The notes beneath the pieces are model-generated. The model did not search any database, was not told the DNA's origin, and was given only the letters and a program-made list of their open reading frames with translations. The translations under genes and the position numbers were made by a program. From Planctomycetota bacterium (GTDB lineage Bacteria > Planctomycetota > Planctomycetia > Pirellulales > PLA5): 64,000 nucleotides of DNA. Shown here piece after piece: positions 1-8,334 of the stretch (positions are counted from its first letter, which is position 1; the number at the start of each line of letters is the position of its first letter). The stretch is taken from positions 1 to 64,000 of the forward strand of contig QEVJ01000006.1 of assembly GCA_003576845.1 (NCBI GenBank), read 5' to 3'.

Positions 1-27
1 TATGGCCCGGTCCGAAAGTTCTGCAAC
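1..27 (+). repeat. Left terminal inverted repeat of the IS630 element
   Basis: Reads TATGGCCCGGTCCGAAAGTT and onward to base 27. It matches the reverse complement of 1029-1055 at 22 of 27 positions, including the outer ten bases. Confidence 0.85.
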
Positions 28-54
28 ACTGGTATTGACTGGAAATAGGTTTTA

Positions 55-1025
55 TTGGACAAGTCCGCCTCTATGGAAGGAGCGGTGTATTCGACATACG
101 AGATTCGTGAACGCGCGGTGCATGCGGTGCTGGGGGAAGCATTGCCTGTGACCGTCGTGGCGCGGGCGTTTGGAACGGATCGCAGTACCATTCATCGTTG
201 GTTGTCACGGTACCATGTTGCCGGTGGCGAGCAAGGGCTGTGTCGGGACGGCCGCGGACGCTCTCGGCGCTGGATCAACAGTCGCTGAAGTCGCTCGTAC
301 TGACGCCCGCATCACAATATGGCTATGAGACGGACTTCTGGACCACGCGGCGATTGATTCAAGTTATTGCGGCGGAGTTTGGTGTGACGATTTCCAAGCA
401 GACGGTGTTACGTCGGTTGCACGAAGCTGGTCTGACCTATCAAAAGCCGGAGCGCGAGTATTTCGAGTTGTCCCACGAGGAGCGTCAGGCATGGGTGCGT
501 CGCGTGGTGCCAAGGATTCGGGCGGCGGTGCGAAAACACCGAGCAATCCTGTATTTTCAGGACGAAGCGAACGTCTCGCTAACGGCGTTATTGGCAAAAA
601 CGTGGGCGCCCTGTGGACAAACACCCAAACAACGCGTCACAGGCAAGCGGGGCAGTGTGGCGGCATTGTCCGCCATCAGCCGTCGTGGCCAGTTGTTGTT
701 TCGGTTGTTACAAAAGCGCATCGCATCCGCGGAGGTCATTGACTTTCTCTCTCAAATGTTGATTTCCAAGGCCACAACCACGTTTATTGAACGGCAACGA
801 CGCCTGCACGTGTTTCACCTGCCCAAATACTCGCCGGACTGGAACCCCGACGAAAAGGTGTGGAATCACCTGAAGAATCAGGAACTCAAGGGACACCACG
901 CTCGCACGACATCCGAATTGTCCACACTGACACACAACAAACTGACCGCCATGTCACACGACCCCGAACTGCTCCGCGGCATCTACTTTCGCTGTTGTAC
1001 CGCCGAGATCCTTGACAACCTGTAA
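55..1025 (+). pseudogene. IS630-family DDE transposase, frameshifted and missing a catalytic Asp
   Basis: The N-terminal winged helix-turn-helix is read from 55 in one frame (STIHRWLSRY). The rest is read in another frame (GRPRTLSALD onward), so a frameshift lies near 240-255. The catalytic half keeps the first acidic motif (YFQDEA) and the last (YSPDWNPDEKVW). The middle stretch that normally carries D-x-x-x-x-H is absent: FLSQMLIS runs straight into KATTTFIERQ, consistent with an in-frame deletion of about 20 codons. With one of the three DDE acids gone the product cannot be active even if the frameshift were bypassed. Confidence 0.88.
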
Positions 1026-1028
1026 CCT

Positions 1029-1055
1029 GTTGCGAAACTTATGGTCCGGGCCATA
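1029..1055 (-). repeat. Right terminal inverted repeat of the IS630 element
   Basis: Starts four bases after the transposase stop codon and ends with CCGGGCCATA. It is the inverted partner of bases 1-27. Unique sequence begins at 1056. Confidence 0.85.
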
Positions 1056-1263
1056 ATGAAGGCAGCCTCGATCTCGATGAGTGATCTGCAGTCCAAAGCG
1101 ATACGGCGATTCGTGACCGGCGCCCAGCGGGCGGACTCGATGGCTGATTATCGTATTTCCCAGAATAAGGTAGAGCGCGTCGCTCGCTGGACGAGGCGAC
1201 GTTTGCCGTGCGGAGTTCAATACACACGTTGGCAAGGCCGAATCACATCGCGGTGTTCTTGGG

Positions 1264-1269
1264 TATAAT
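1264..1269 (+). promoter_or_regulatory. Possible -10 box upstream of the toxin-antitoxin pair
   Basis: A perfect TATAAT lies 84 bases before the antitoxin start in an otherwise GC-rich region (1056-1352) where I see no gene. No convincing -35 box is visible at the usual distance, so this is a weak call. Confidence 0.35.
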
Positions 1270-1352
1270 TCGCAAGAGCGATGCCGCGCTGCGATGGCAG
1301 CGTCCTTTGCTGGTTCCGTGAATGTCGGTTCGTTTGCCCGAGGAGTGATGCT

Positions 1353-1583
1353 ATGAGCGTGGACTTGTCTCCCGAAAACGAACAATTCATCGACCTCGTC
1401 GTCGCACAGGGCGCCTACTCCGATCGCAAGCAGGCACTCGACGAAGCGGTTCAACTCTTGCGCCGGCGCGAACGGCTGCGACAAGAGATCAACGAAGGGT
1501 TAGCCGGCGATTTTATTCCGGCCGAGGAGGTTCACGAGCGTCTGCGCAAGAAGGTTGCGGAAATCGAGAAGCGAATCAAATGA
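1353..1583 (+). CDS. ParD-like type II antitoxin
   Basis: A 76-residue acidic/basic helical protein starting MSVDLSPENEQFID, resembling CopG/ParD ribbon-helix-helix antitoxins: a short N-terminal beta strand, a helix with the A-Y-S-D-R-K-Q-A pattern, then a charged C-terminal tail that would wrap the toxin. The ATG at 1353 is preferred over an upstream in-frame start at 1281 because GAGGAG-like sequence (AGGAGTG, 1341-1347) sits just before it and the extra residues look non-coding. It overlaps the toxin start by four bases (ATGA), typical of translationally coupled toxin-antitoxin operons. The expected role is to bind and neutralise ParE and repress the operon. Confidence 0.72.
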   Translation: MSVDLSPENEQFIDLVVAQGAYSDRKQALDEAVQLLRRRERLRQEINEGLAGDFIPAEEVHERLRKKVAEIEKRIK

Positions 1584-1879
1584 GGACGCTGGGATATTCG
1601 GACGCTGCCGAGCGTGACATCGACCAAATCGTCGACTACATTGCTCGCGACAATCCTCGCGCCGCCGTTGCCTTCGCCCGGCGAATCGAGCGAACTTGTA
1701 CGCGCTTAGCGAGCTTCCCGGAACTCGGAACGGACCGAAGCTCGTTGGGCGAAGGCATTCGCGTCTTTTCCGTGGGTAATTGCGTCATTTAGTTTTGCAA
1801 GGAAGCCGATGATCGACTCTGGATTATCCGCGTAATTCACGGGGCTCGTGACAAGAGCCGTTACACGCTCGATGGATAG
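1580..1879 (+). pseudogene. ParE/RelE-family toxin interrupted by an in-frame TAG
   Basis: The reading frame opens with MRTLGYSDAAERDIDQI, a ParE-like N-terminus, and continues through ARRIERTCTRLASFPELGTD to GNCVI, where TAG occurs at 1790-1792. The same frame continues without further stops to TAG at 1877-1879 and encodes the conserved ParE C-terminus (RLWIIRVIHGARD), so full-length coding potential is present apart from the single amber codon. The shortened 70-residue product would lack the last two beta strands and the conserved RVxHGxRD segment, so it is probably a disarmed toxin beside an intact antitoxin. A sequencing error is the main alternative. Confidence 0.75.
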
Positions 1880-1924
1880 GGTCGACAGCGGCGCCGAAGA
1901 AAAAGTATCGTGGAGCAAATCGCT

Positions 1925-3439
1925 ATGCGTCGTCGAGATTTTCTTGCCACCGCCGCCGTGGCGAGCGTTGCCCCTTCGATCCTTGCCCGCCGCGGATGGG
2001 GCGACAGCCACGCCCAACACGCTCAACAGCACCACGACAAGACGATCCACGCCACGCCCGCCGACGCGATGAAGGCCCCGCGCGAGACGTTGGCGTTTTT
2101 GCCGTGCATCCGGGTGGGCATGGAAGGCGAGGCGACCAAGAAACCGGACTATCTCGCCGTCGTCGACGTCGATCCGCACTCGGATAGCTACTCGAAGGTC
2201 GTCGCGCGGCTCGACATGCCGCACGTCGGAGACGAGTTGCACCACTACGGCTGGAACGCCTGCGCAAGCTGCCACGGCGAGCGCGAGCGGCGATATCTGA
2301 TCGTGCCCGGCCTCGCGTCGAGCCGCATTCACGTGATCGACGTGGCCGACCCGCGCAAGCCGAAGTTGCAAAAGGTCGTTTCGGCGGAAGAAGTGAAGAA
2401 GACCGGCCTGTCCGCGCCGCATACCGTGCATTGCCTCTCCGACGGTCGGCTCATGCTGTCGATGCTCGGCGATGCGGACGGGAATGCACCTGGCGGGTTC
2501 TTGCTGCTCGACGACGAGTTCAACGTCGCCGGCCGCTGGGAAAAAAACGAGAACGACGCACCGGACATGCGCGTGCGGCCGCCGAAGCCCGGCATGAAGT
2601 TCAATTACGACTTCTGGTACCAGCCGCGGCACAATGCGATGATCTCCAGCGAATGGGCGGCGCCGAACACCGTTCGCCAGGGCTTCAAGGTGGAAGATGT
2701 CAAAGCGGGCAAATACGGCCAGCGGCTCGTCGTTTGGAATTGGGAAAAGCAAACGATCGACCACACGATCGACCTCGGCGCCGAAGGATTGATCCCGCTC
2801 GAAGTCCGATTTCACCATAATCCCGACAGTGCCCACGGCTTCGTCGGCGCGGCGCTGTCGAGCTCGATGTGGCACTTTCACAAAGCCGCCGGCGACGCAA
2901 ACCAGTCGGCCAAGCCCGGCCGATGGACGGCGGAGAAGGTCATTCAAGTCGACCCGGTCGAAGTCGAAGGCTGGCCGTTCCCCGTGCCGGGCTTGATTAC
3001 CGATCTCGTCCTCTCGATGGACGATCGGTGGCTGTATTTTTCGAACTGGCTGCACGGCGACATTCGCCAATACGACGTAAGCGACCCGGCCAAACCGAAG
3101 CTGACCGGCCAGGTGTGGCTCGGCGGCGTGCTCGGCGCGAAGGGCGGCACGAAACCGGATGCCGGCTACGTCGGCGGGCCGCAAATGCTCCAGCTTAGCC
3201 TCGACGGCAAGCGGCTCTACGTCACCAGCTCGCTGTACAGCGTTTGGGACAACCAGTTCTATCCCGACATGGCGAAGCGCGGCTCGTTCCTGCGGCAAAT
3301 CGACTGCGACACGACCAAGGGCGGACTTGCGCTCAACGAAAAGTTTCACGTCGACTTTGGCCAGGAACCGGGCGGACCGTCGCGGGCGCACGAAATCCGT
3401 TTTCCCGGCGGCGATTCGACCTCCGACATTTGGGTCTGA
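1925..3439 (+). CDS. Selenium-binding protein 56 family (methanethiol-oxidase-like), Tat-exported
   Basis: A 504-residue protein of the SBP56/SELENBP1 family, some bacterial and human members of which oxidise methanethiol to formaldehyde, sulfide and peroxide. It begins MRRRDFLATAAVAS, a twin-arginine signal, so it should fold in the cytoplasm and be exported. Family landmarks appear in order: NACASCHGERERR near residue 110, HTVHCLSDG, LGDADGN, the NYDFWYQPRHN/SEWAAPN block, RFHHNPDSAHGFVG, FSNWLHGDIRQYD, QLSLDGKRLYVTSSLYS and the C-terminal HEIRFPGGDSTSDIW. The start at 1925 is chosen over 1910 because GGAG precedes it. It stands alone, 22 bases before the next gene. Confidence 0.93.
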   Translation: MRRRDFLATAAVASVAPSILARRGWGDSHAQHAQQHHDKTIHATPADAMKAPRETLAFLPCIRVGMEGEATKKPDYLAVVDVDPHSDSYSKVVARLDMPHVGDELHHYGWNACASCHGERERRYLIVPGLASSRIHVIDVADPRKPKLQKVVSAEEVKKTGLSAPHTVHCLSDGRLMLSMLGDADGNAPGGFLLLDDEFNVAGRWEKNENDAPDMRVRPPKPGMKFNYDFWYQPRHNAMISSEWAAPNTVRQGFKVEDVKAGKYGQRLVVWNWEKQTIDHTIDLGAEGLIPLEVRFHHNPDSAHGFVGAALSSSMWHFHKAAGDANQSAKPGRWTAEKVIQVDPVEVEGWPFPVPGLITDLVLSMDDRWLYFSNWLHGDIRQYDVSDPAKPKLTGQVWLGGVLGAKGGTKPDAGYVGGPQMLQLSLDGKRLYVTSSLYSVWDNQFYPDMAKRGSFLRQIDCDTTKGGLALNEKFHVDFGQEPGGPSRAHEIRFPGGDSTSDIWV

Positions 3440-3461
3440 GCCATTTGGATTTGTGCCGCCG

Positions 3462-4208
3462 ATGCCGCGAAAGTTCGACGTCGTCGTCTCGCCGGTCCGC
3501 GAAGTGTCGCTCGTGGGCCGCGCGGACTTGTCGTACTGCCGCGAGCGTCTCGCGCCGCACGCTCTCCACGCGACCGAAATCGAAGGTCGCGGGGAAATGC
3601 TGCTTTCGGCGTGCGAAGCCCGATTCAAAGGCGTGCGTATTCGCGAACTCTCGCTGTCGATCTTCGTGGCGCGCGAAGCGGGTAGTTCCGCCCGCGACGG
3701 GGCGCTGTTGCTGCGTGCGTTCAACTCGATCCGCTTCTTTGCGTGGGTCGAGCGGACGCTGTTTCGCACGCCGTATTATTGCGGACGCATCGCCGTGTCG
3801 CCGGACCCGCCCGTGTCCATAAGGTTGGGCGACGACGACAACTCCATCGTGCGGGCGACGATGGGCGATACAGATTCCGCGAAGCCCCTAGCGATTCCGG
3901 CCGTCGCCGACGGCTGGCAGGGACCGATATTCCTTCCCGATTTGCACGATGCAGCCGCCCCGGCCGCGCGCTTGTTCTACGGCAGCCTGACCGGCGACAC
4001 GCGCACTATTCCTTTCCATGCGAAGTGCGATGTCTTTCGGCTCGGCCCGACGGCCAGCGACCCGATCGCTCCGCTGCTGACCGACGCGCGGTTCGAGCCG
4101 GCCGCGTGGATCGTTCGCGCGGCCGCGACGCACGGCAAGTCGAAGACGATCCGCCGCACGCCGGGCGAGGAATTCGCCGGTTTTGCCGACGGAAAGATCG
4201 TGACCTGA
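3462..4208 (+). CDS. DUF2071/acetoacetate-decarboxylase-like protein
   Basis: A 248-residue soluble protein. It matches the general layout of the YqjF/DUF2071 branch of the acetoacetate decarboxylase superfamily: an N-terminal domain, then IRELSLSIFVAR, GALLLRAFNSIRFFAW and LFRTPYYCGRIAV, in place of the usual E-x-N-x-R-x-Y-V and F-x-L-P-Y blocks. No decarboxylase active-site lysine is obvious, so an enzymatic role is not claimed. ATG 3462 is used; GTG 3453 is possible. It follows the SBP56 gene by 22 bases and may share its transcript. The fold assignment is from pattern recognition only and is moderately sure. Confidence 0.6.
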   Translation: MPRKFDVVVSPVREVSLVGRADLSYCRERLAPHALHATEIEGRGEMLLSACEARFKGVRIRELSLSIFVAREAGSSARDGALLLRAFNSIRFFAWVERTLFRTPYYCGRIAVSPDPPVSIRLGDDDNSIVRATMGDTDSAKPLAIPAVADGWQGPIFLPDLHDAAAPAARLFYGSLTGDTRTIPFHAKCDVFRLGPTASDPIAPLLTDARFEPAAWIVRAAATHGKSKTIRRTPGEEFAGFADGKIVT

Positions 4209-4275
4209 CGTGCCGCCGCGCCGCCCGTCTTTGCCGCGCCGGGCTGACACCGGCCCGAGGCCCGAGTATCTTGAA

Positions 4276-5892
4276 ATGAGGGCGTCGACGAGTGAACGTA
4301 AACCGATCGATTGCCTCGATGGCACGGATCCGGCAAGGCAACAGCGCGAGGGCAACGTGAGCGGCGAACGGGACGACGATCGAAAGTCTTCGGACGAGGC
4401 GCCGAAGTCCGCGCGGCCCGTTGAAGGCGAAAGCGCGAAGCCGTTGCCCAAAGCGCTCGCCGTGCCGCCGCGGGACGAGTCGGCCGATGCCGCGGGGAGG
4501 TGGAAAGTCGACCCGACGATGATGCCGGCAGCGGCGACGGTATACGGTGCATCGCACGGCCAGGCGGAAACCACGGTCGTGGAATTGCCCTCGGCGAGCG
4601 GGCACCGGCGTATGCGCGGTCTTTTGGTGCCGCTCGTTGTCGGCGTCGTCGGGCTTGCCGCGACGATCGTGCTCGCCCTCGTGACGCAAAAGCAACAACG
4701 GGAAGCCGCCGAAGAGAAGGAACGCGAAATCGCCGCCGCAAAGGCGATCGAGGAAAAGCCGGAGCCGATCCCCGACGCGTCGGAATTGATTTAGGCGATA
4801 CGCCAGGGCGATCACCACCGGATTCGCAGTCTGCTCGCCAAGAAGGCCAACCCCAACCAGGAAGTCGACGGAACCACGCCGTTGCTGGCGTCGGTGGCGC
4901 GGGGCGATGCAATCGCCGCGCAGTTGTTGCTGTCCGCGGGAGCGGAACCAAACCGCACTGCCCCCGATGTACCGACGCCGCTGCTCGCGGCGATCGAAAA
5001 GGCCGACGTGGAAATGGCGACGGCTCTGCTTGCGGGCGGGGCCAACCCGAATCTCGCCGCCGGACGCGTCGGCCCGCCGCTCGTCTTGGCCGCCCGAAAG
5101 GGCAATTTGCCGTTGATGACGTTGCTGCTCGAGCGCAAGGCCGACCCCAACGGCAAATCGTCCGCCGGCGACACGGCCCTCATGCTCGCCGCCCGGTTGG
5201 GCAAGACCGAGCTCGTCGTTCCGCTCCTCGAATCCGGCGCCGACGTCAACGCGGCGAACGGCAACCAAATGACGCCGCTCATGTACGCCCTCGACATCAA
5301 TCGGCCCGATGTCGCGAAGTTGCTCGTCGACAAAGGCGCCGATCCGCTGGCGCGCCGAGCCGACGGCGACAGTCCGCTGCTCATCGCACTGACGAAGAAC
5401 CAGCTTGCGAACTATCGGCTGTTCGACGAAGCGGCCGGCGACGCGAAACCGCGGCTGCCGGGCGACGCGGGTCCCGTGCCGTGGAAGTATTTGTCCGAGA
5501 TCGCGCCGTCCGAACCCGCGACGGCGGCCAAGATCCCGGCGGCGATGCCGAAAGTGAAGAATCTCGACACGCCGCACGGCCTGTGGCTCGCTCCGCCCGA
5601 AGACAAGAAGCCGAGCCGCGCGGCCTATATGCTCGACAAGAAGTTCCGCTTCTTTCAAGGCTTCGTCGCCGTGGCCGACACCGGCGCGATGAAGGGCGAG
5701 CAAACCGTCACGTTTCGCATCGTCGGCGACGGCAAGGAACTGTGGAAATCGGCCGAGCTGCAACGCGCCGGGGATCATCGCAACTTCCGCGTCGACGTTT
5801 CGGAGGTCGCCAAGCTCGAACTCTTCGTCGATTGCAAAGCCGAAGCCGCCGGCGCGGACGCCGTGTGGTTCGAGCCGAAGTTGGTCAATTGA
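4276..5892 (+). pseudogene. Membrane ankyrin-repeat protein with C-terminal NPCBM domain, split by TAG at 4792
   Basis: One continuous reading frame of about 538 codons is broken only by TAG at 4792-4794, between SELI and AIRQGDHHRI, where ankyrin repeats would read SELI-Q-AIRQGD; a CAG-to-TAG change would explain it. Order: a polar N-terminal region, one transmembrane helix (GLLVPLVVGVVGLAATIVLA), a charged stretch, about six ankyrin repeats (GTTPLLASVARGD, GDTALMLAARLGKTE, NQMTPLMYALDINRP), then an NPCBM-type beta domain (FRIVGDGKELWKS, LELFVDCKAEAAG, AVWFEPKL). The N-terminal start could be ATG 4276 or GTG 4357, the latter with GAGGG before it. The 3' part could be re-initiated at ATG 4882, giving a soluble ankyrin-NPCBM protein. 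It lies 10 bases before the next gene. Confidence 0.75.
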
Positions 5893-5902
5893 AGAACCGC
5901 CG

Positions 5903-6532
5903 ATGCGCAAACGACCGACGACGATCCCGGCCTTGCCCGCCGCGTTCTACGACCGCGACCCAATCCACGTCGCTCGGGAGTTGATCGGCAAGCGACTCGT
6001 TCGCCGCACGGATGACGGCCTCACCGCCGGCTGGATCGTGGAGACCGAAGCGTATCTGGCGTGCAACGATCCGGCCTGTCATGCCGCCCGCGGCAAGACC
6101 CGCCGCAATGCCGCGATGTTCGGTCCGCCCGGCACGGCTTACGTTTACGCGATTCACTCGCGGTGGTGCTTCAACGTCGTCACCGAGCGCGAGGGAACGC
6201 CGAGCGCGGTCCTGATCCGCGCCATCGAGCCGACGTTGGGCCGCGACTTGATGGCCGGGCGCCGCGGCGTCGACAGACCGCACGAATTCGCCCGAGGTCC
6301 GGCGAAACTCTGCGCCGCGCTGGCGATCGACCGCACGTTCGACGGGCACGATCTCACCCGCGGCAAGGCCTTGTGGATCGAAGATTTCATGTCCGGCGCC
6401 GAACGCTTTGCGGTCGCCGTGTCGCCGCGAATTGGCATTTCCTCGGCTCGGGAGCTTCCGCTACGCTTCTTCGCGGCCGACAATCGGTACGTTAGCCGGC
6501 CGGCGTGGTCCCGGCAGTTTGCCGGCCGCTGA
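5903..6532 (+). CDS. 3-methyladenine DNA glycosylase (AAG/Mpg family)
   Basis: A 209-residue base-excision repair enzyme of the AAG family, which flips out and removes alkylated or deaminated purines. Family motifs are intact: ARELIGKRLVRR, IVETEAYL with the catalytic Glu, DPACHAARGKTRRNAAMFGP, GTAYVYAIHSRWCFNVVTE, AVLIRAIEP, FARGPAKLCAALAID and the PRIGIS segment near the C-terminus. Length is normal for bacterial members. It begins 10 bases after the ankyrin gene and may be co-transcribed with it, although no functional link is evident. Confidence 0.93.
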   Translation: MRKRPTTIPALPAAFYDRDPIHVARELIGKRLVRRTDDGLTAGWIVETEAYLACNDPACHAARGKTRRNAAMFGPPGTAYVYAIHSRWCFNVVTEREGTPSAVLIRAIEPTLGRDLMAGRRGVDRPHEFARGPAKLCAALAIDRTFDGHDLTRGKALWIEDFMSGAERFAVAVSPRIGISSARELPLRFFAADNRYVSRPAWSRQFAGR

Positions 6533-6578
6533 GGACGGCGCCGTCGCCGCGCATTTTGCCGACGAGAGGAGTTTCGAC

Positions 6579-7595
6579 GTGCGATCGATCGCGTTCGCTT
6601 TGGCGTTGGGCCTTGCGGGACTGACCTCGACGGCACTTGCCGACACTGAGGATGATCCCCAGAAGCCACCCGCCGCCGGTCAACCGGCGGAGCAAGCGAC
6701 GGATCAAACCGAAGACACGCCGGTGCCGCCGACGGTGGCCGAGCGGGCGGTGCTCACGCAGGTCTACGCCGCCGACGCATTCTTCGAAGGACCGGCGTGG
6801 GATCCCGCGTCAGGCAAGCTCTACTTCACGGCCTTCGTCGGCTCGAATACGCAGATTCTGCGCCTCGATCGGCCCAGCCGTGCTACGGTGTGGCTCGACA
6901 AGAGCGAAGGCGCCAACGGCACGTTTCTCGCCGCCAACGGAAGGCTTCTCGCCGCGCAGGCGTTCGGGCACCGGCTGATGAGCTACGCCATCGGGCCACA
7001 GGGACCGTCGGACACGGCCGTGCTCGCCGCCGACAAGAACTGGCGCCAGCCCAACGACGTTTGCCAGGCGCCCAACGGCAACATCTATTTCACCGACCCG
7101 GACTTCCGCGACCGCAAGTCGAGCGCGGTTTACCTGCTGCGGCCGGACGGCAGTCTGCAAAAAGTGATTACGAACATGCCCGTGCCGAACGGCGTGATCG
7201 CGTCGCTCGATGGCAAGACGCTGTACGTTGGCGACAGTCACGAGAGCCTTTGGCGCAGCTACAACATCGCCGCGGACGGCGCCGTCGACGAAGGCAAAGT
7301 CTTCTTCGATCCGAAAACCGAAAGCCGCCGCGAACCCGACGGCATGACCATCGACGCCCATGGGAACCTGTATTTCACGGGCCGCGGCGGCGTGTGGGTC
7401 GTCGCGCCCGACGGCAAGTCGCTCGGCCTGATTCCCACGACGGAGTTTGCGACGAACGCGACGTTCGGCGGCGCGGACGGCAAGTCGCTCTACATCACCT
7501 GCGACAAGCGAGTCTACTCGCTCCAGATGAAGGTCGCCGGCGGCCAATTCGCCGCGAAGCCGGATAAGCCCATCCCCCCGACCCCCGATCCCTGA
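6579..7595 (+). CDS. Exported SMP-30/gluconolactonase-like beta-propeller hydrolase
   Basis: A 338-residue protein of the SMP-30/LRE family, six-bladed propellers that use a divalent metal to hydrolyse sugar lactones. A Sec signal (IAFALALGLAGLTSTALA) follows the GTG start at 6579, which has GAGAGGA eight bases upstream; an ATG at 6408 would overlap the previous gene and is rejected. Family features: FFEGPAWDPASGKLYF near residue 70 (metal-binding Glu), NWRQPNDVCQAPNGNIYFTD, MPVPNGVIASLDGKTLYVGD and REPDGMTIDAHGNLYFTG. The stop codon lies inside a C-rich heptad array (7575-7602). It is convergent with the LuxR gene, 10 bases away. Confidence 0.88.
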   Translation: MRSIAFALALGLAGLTSTALADTEDDPQKPPAAGQPAEQATDQTEDTPVPPTVAERAVLTQVYAADAFFEGPAWDPASGKLYFTAFVGSNTQILRLDRPSRATVWLDKSEGANGTFLAANGRLLAAQAFGHRLMSYAIGPQGPSDTAVLAADKNWRQPNDVCQAPNGNIYFTDPDFRDRKSSAVYLLRPDGSLQKVITNMPVPNGVIASLDGKTLYVGDSHESLWRSYNIAADGAVDEGKVFFDPKTESRREPDGMTIDAHGNLYFTGRGGVWVVAPDGKSLGLIPTTEFATNATFGGADGKSLYITCDKRVYSLQMKVAGGQFAAKPDKPIPPTPDP

Positions 7596-7602
7596 CCCCC
7601 GG
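7575..7602. repeat. Heptad array CCCCCGA-type, overlapping a stop codon
   Basis: Four consecutive 7-mers (CCCCCGA, CCCCCGA, TCCCTGA, CCCCCGG). The third supplies the TGA stop of the SMP-30 gene. The opposite strand has four G-tracts separated by 3-nt loops, a canonical G-quadruplex pattern. Related arrays occur at 25929-26000 and elsewhere in the window. Confidence 0.8.
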
Positions 7603-7605
7603 GGC

Positions 7606-8334
7606 CTACGACGGAATCAACTGTTCGCGAATCGCCAGCCGCACCAGGTCGACCGTGCGATGGACGTTGAGCTTCCGCATGAATCGCGTTTTGTGATTGT
7701 CCACCGTGCTCGGCGAAAGATTGAGCTGCTCGGCACAGTCCTTGACAGTCGCGCCTTGCACGATGAGCAGCAACACGTCGAGTTCGCGCTGCGAGAGCGT
7801 TTCCAGCGGCGTGTAGCGGAACGCCGGCGCGAGCCGCAGCCCGTCCGCCGTCGCCGCAATCCGCGCCGCGATCTCCGCGCAAAACGAAGTTTCCCCGGCG
7901 GCCGCCAGACGGATCGCATTGGCGATCGCGCTTGTCGCTTCGTGCCGCGTGTGATAACCCGCAACGCCGAGCCGCAAACCTTCGCGGACGTGGGCGATAC
8001 ACACGCGTTCGTCGAGCAAAACCGCGCGAGGCCGGCCGTTCGCGGTCCGAATTCGCCGCAACAGTCGGAACGCTCCGCGGTCCGCGAGCATCGCGCTCGA
8101 CAGCACCACCTCGGGTCGATGTTTCGATGCCAGGTCGGCTCCGGCCGCGTCGTCGCTCGCCGTCGCACAGACGCGGATGTCGGGCTGCCGCTGAAGTTCC
8201 GCCGCCAGCAACTCCGCCACCAGCGTTTGATTTTCGACGATCAACACGCCGAGTCGCCCTGCCGCCGGACGCCCGTCGATGGGGTCGCGAATCATGATTC
8301 CGCTCGCACCGTAACGGAGGCGCCGAACGGACAC
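7606..8334 (-). CDS. LuxR/NarL-type regulator with a degenerate receiver domain
   Basis: A 242-residue protein. The C-terminal third is an ordinary GerE-type helix-turn-helix (LSQRELDVLLLIVQG, VKDCAEQLNLSPSTVDNHK, RKLNVHRTVDLVRLAI). The N-terminal half has the receiver fold (LGVLIVENQTLVAELLAAEL) but the acidic pair is E-N, and the position of the phospho-accepting Asp reads PEVVLSSAML, with Ser. The switch Lys region reads GYHTRHE. It therefore probably works without phosphorylation. The start is GTG 8334 or ATG 8298; neither has a strong ribosome site. No histidine kinase is adjacent. It lies 174 bases downstream of the RraA-like gene. Confidence 0.85.
   Translation of the reverse strand: MSVRRLRYGASGIMIRDPIDGRPAAGRLGVLIVENQTLVAELLAAELQRQPDIRVCATASDDAAGADLASKHRPEVVLSSAMLADRGAFRLLRRIRTANGRPRAVLLDERVCIAHVREGLRLGVAGYHTRHEATSAIANAIRLAAAGETSFCAEIAARIAATADGLRLAPAFRYTPLETLSQRELDVLLLIVQGATVKDCAEQLNLSPSTVDNHKTRFMRKLNVHRTVDLVRLAIREQLIPS

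Larger units (their letters stand above)
1..1055 (+). mobile_element. IS630-family insertion sequence, complete ends, inactive
   Basis: The element is bounded by imperfect 27-bp terminal inverted repeats (1-27 and 1029-1055, 22 of 27 positions matching). Each begins with TATGGCCCGG when read inward. The outermost TA on each side fits the TA target duplication that IS630/Tc1-mariner elements make. The only gene inside is a transposase with a frameshift and an internal deletion, so the copy cannot move itself but may be mobilised in trans by an intact relative. The left end coincides exactly with base 1 of the window, which suggests that the contig itself starts at this repeat. Confidence 0.88.

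Noticed and set aside
954-1484. Minus-strand open frame of 176 codons across the IS end and antitoxin
   Set aside because: It crosses an insertion-sequence boundary and overlaps the antitoxin gene, so it cannot be an old gene.
1706-3769. Long open frame of 687 codons on the minus strand opposite the SBP56 gene
   Set aside because: Antisense shadow of a high-GC gene: no family motifs, strongly Arg/His/Val-biased, while the plus strand has full SBP56 homology.
1790-4794. Idea that TAG is recoded to an amino acid, given in-frame TAGs at 1790 and 4792
   Set aside because: TAG ends clearly real genes here, including citrate synthase (52778), the LuxR gene (7606), UDG (51548) and the kinase (52694), so the two cases are better read as point mutations.
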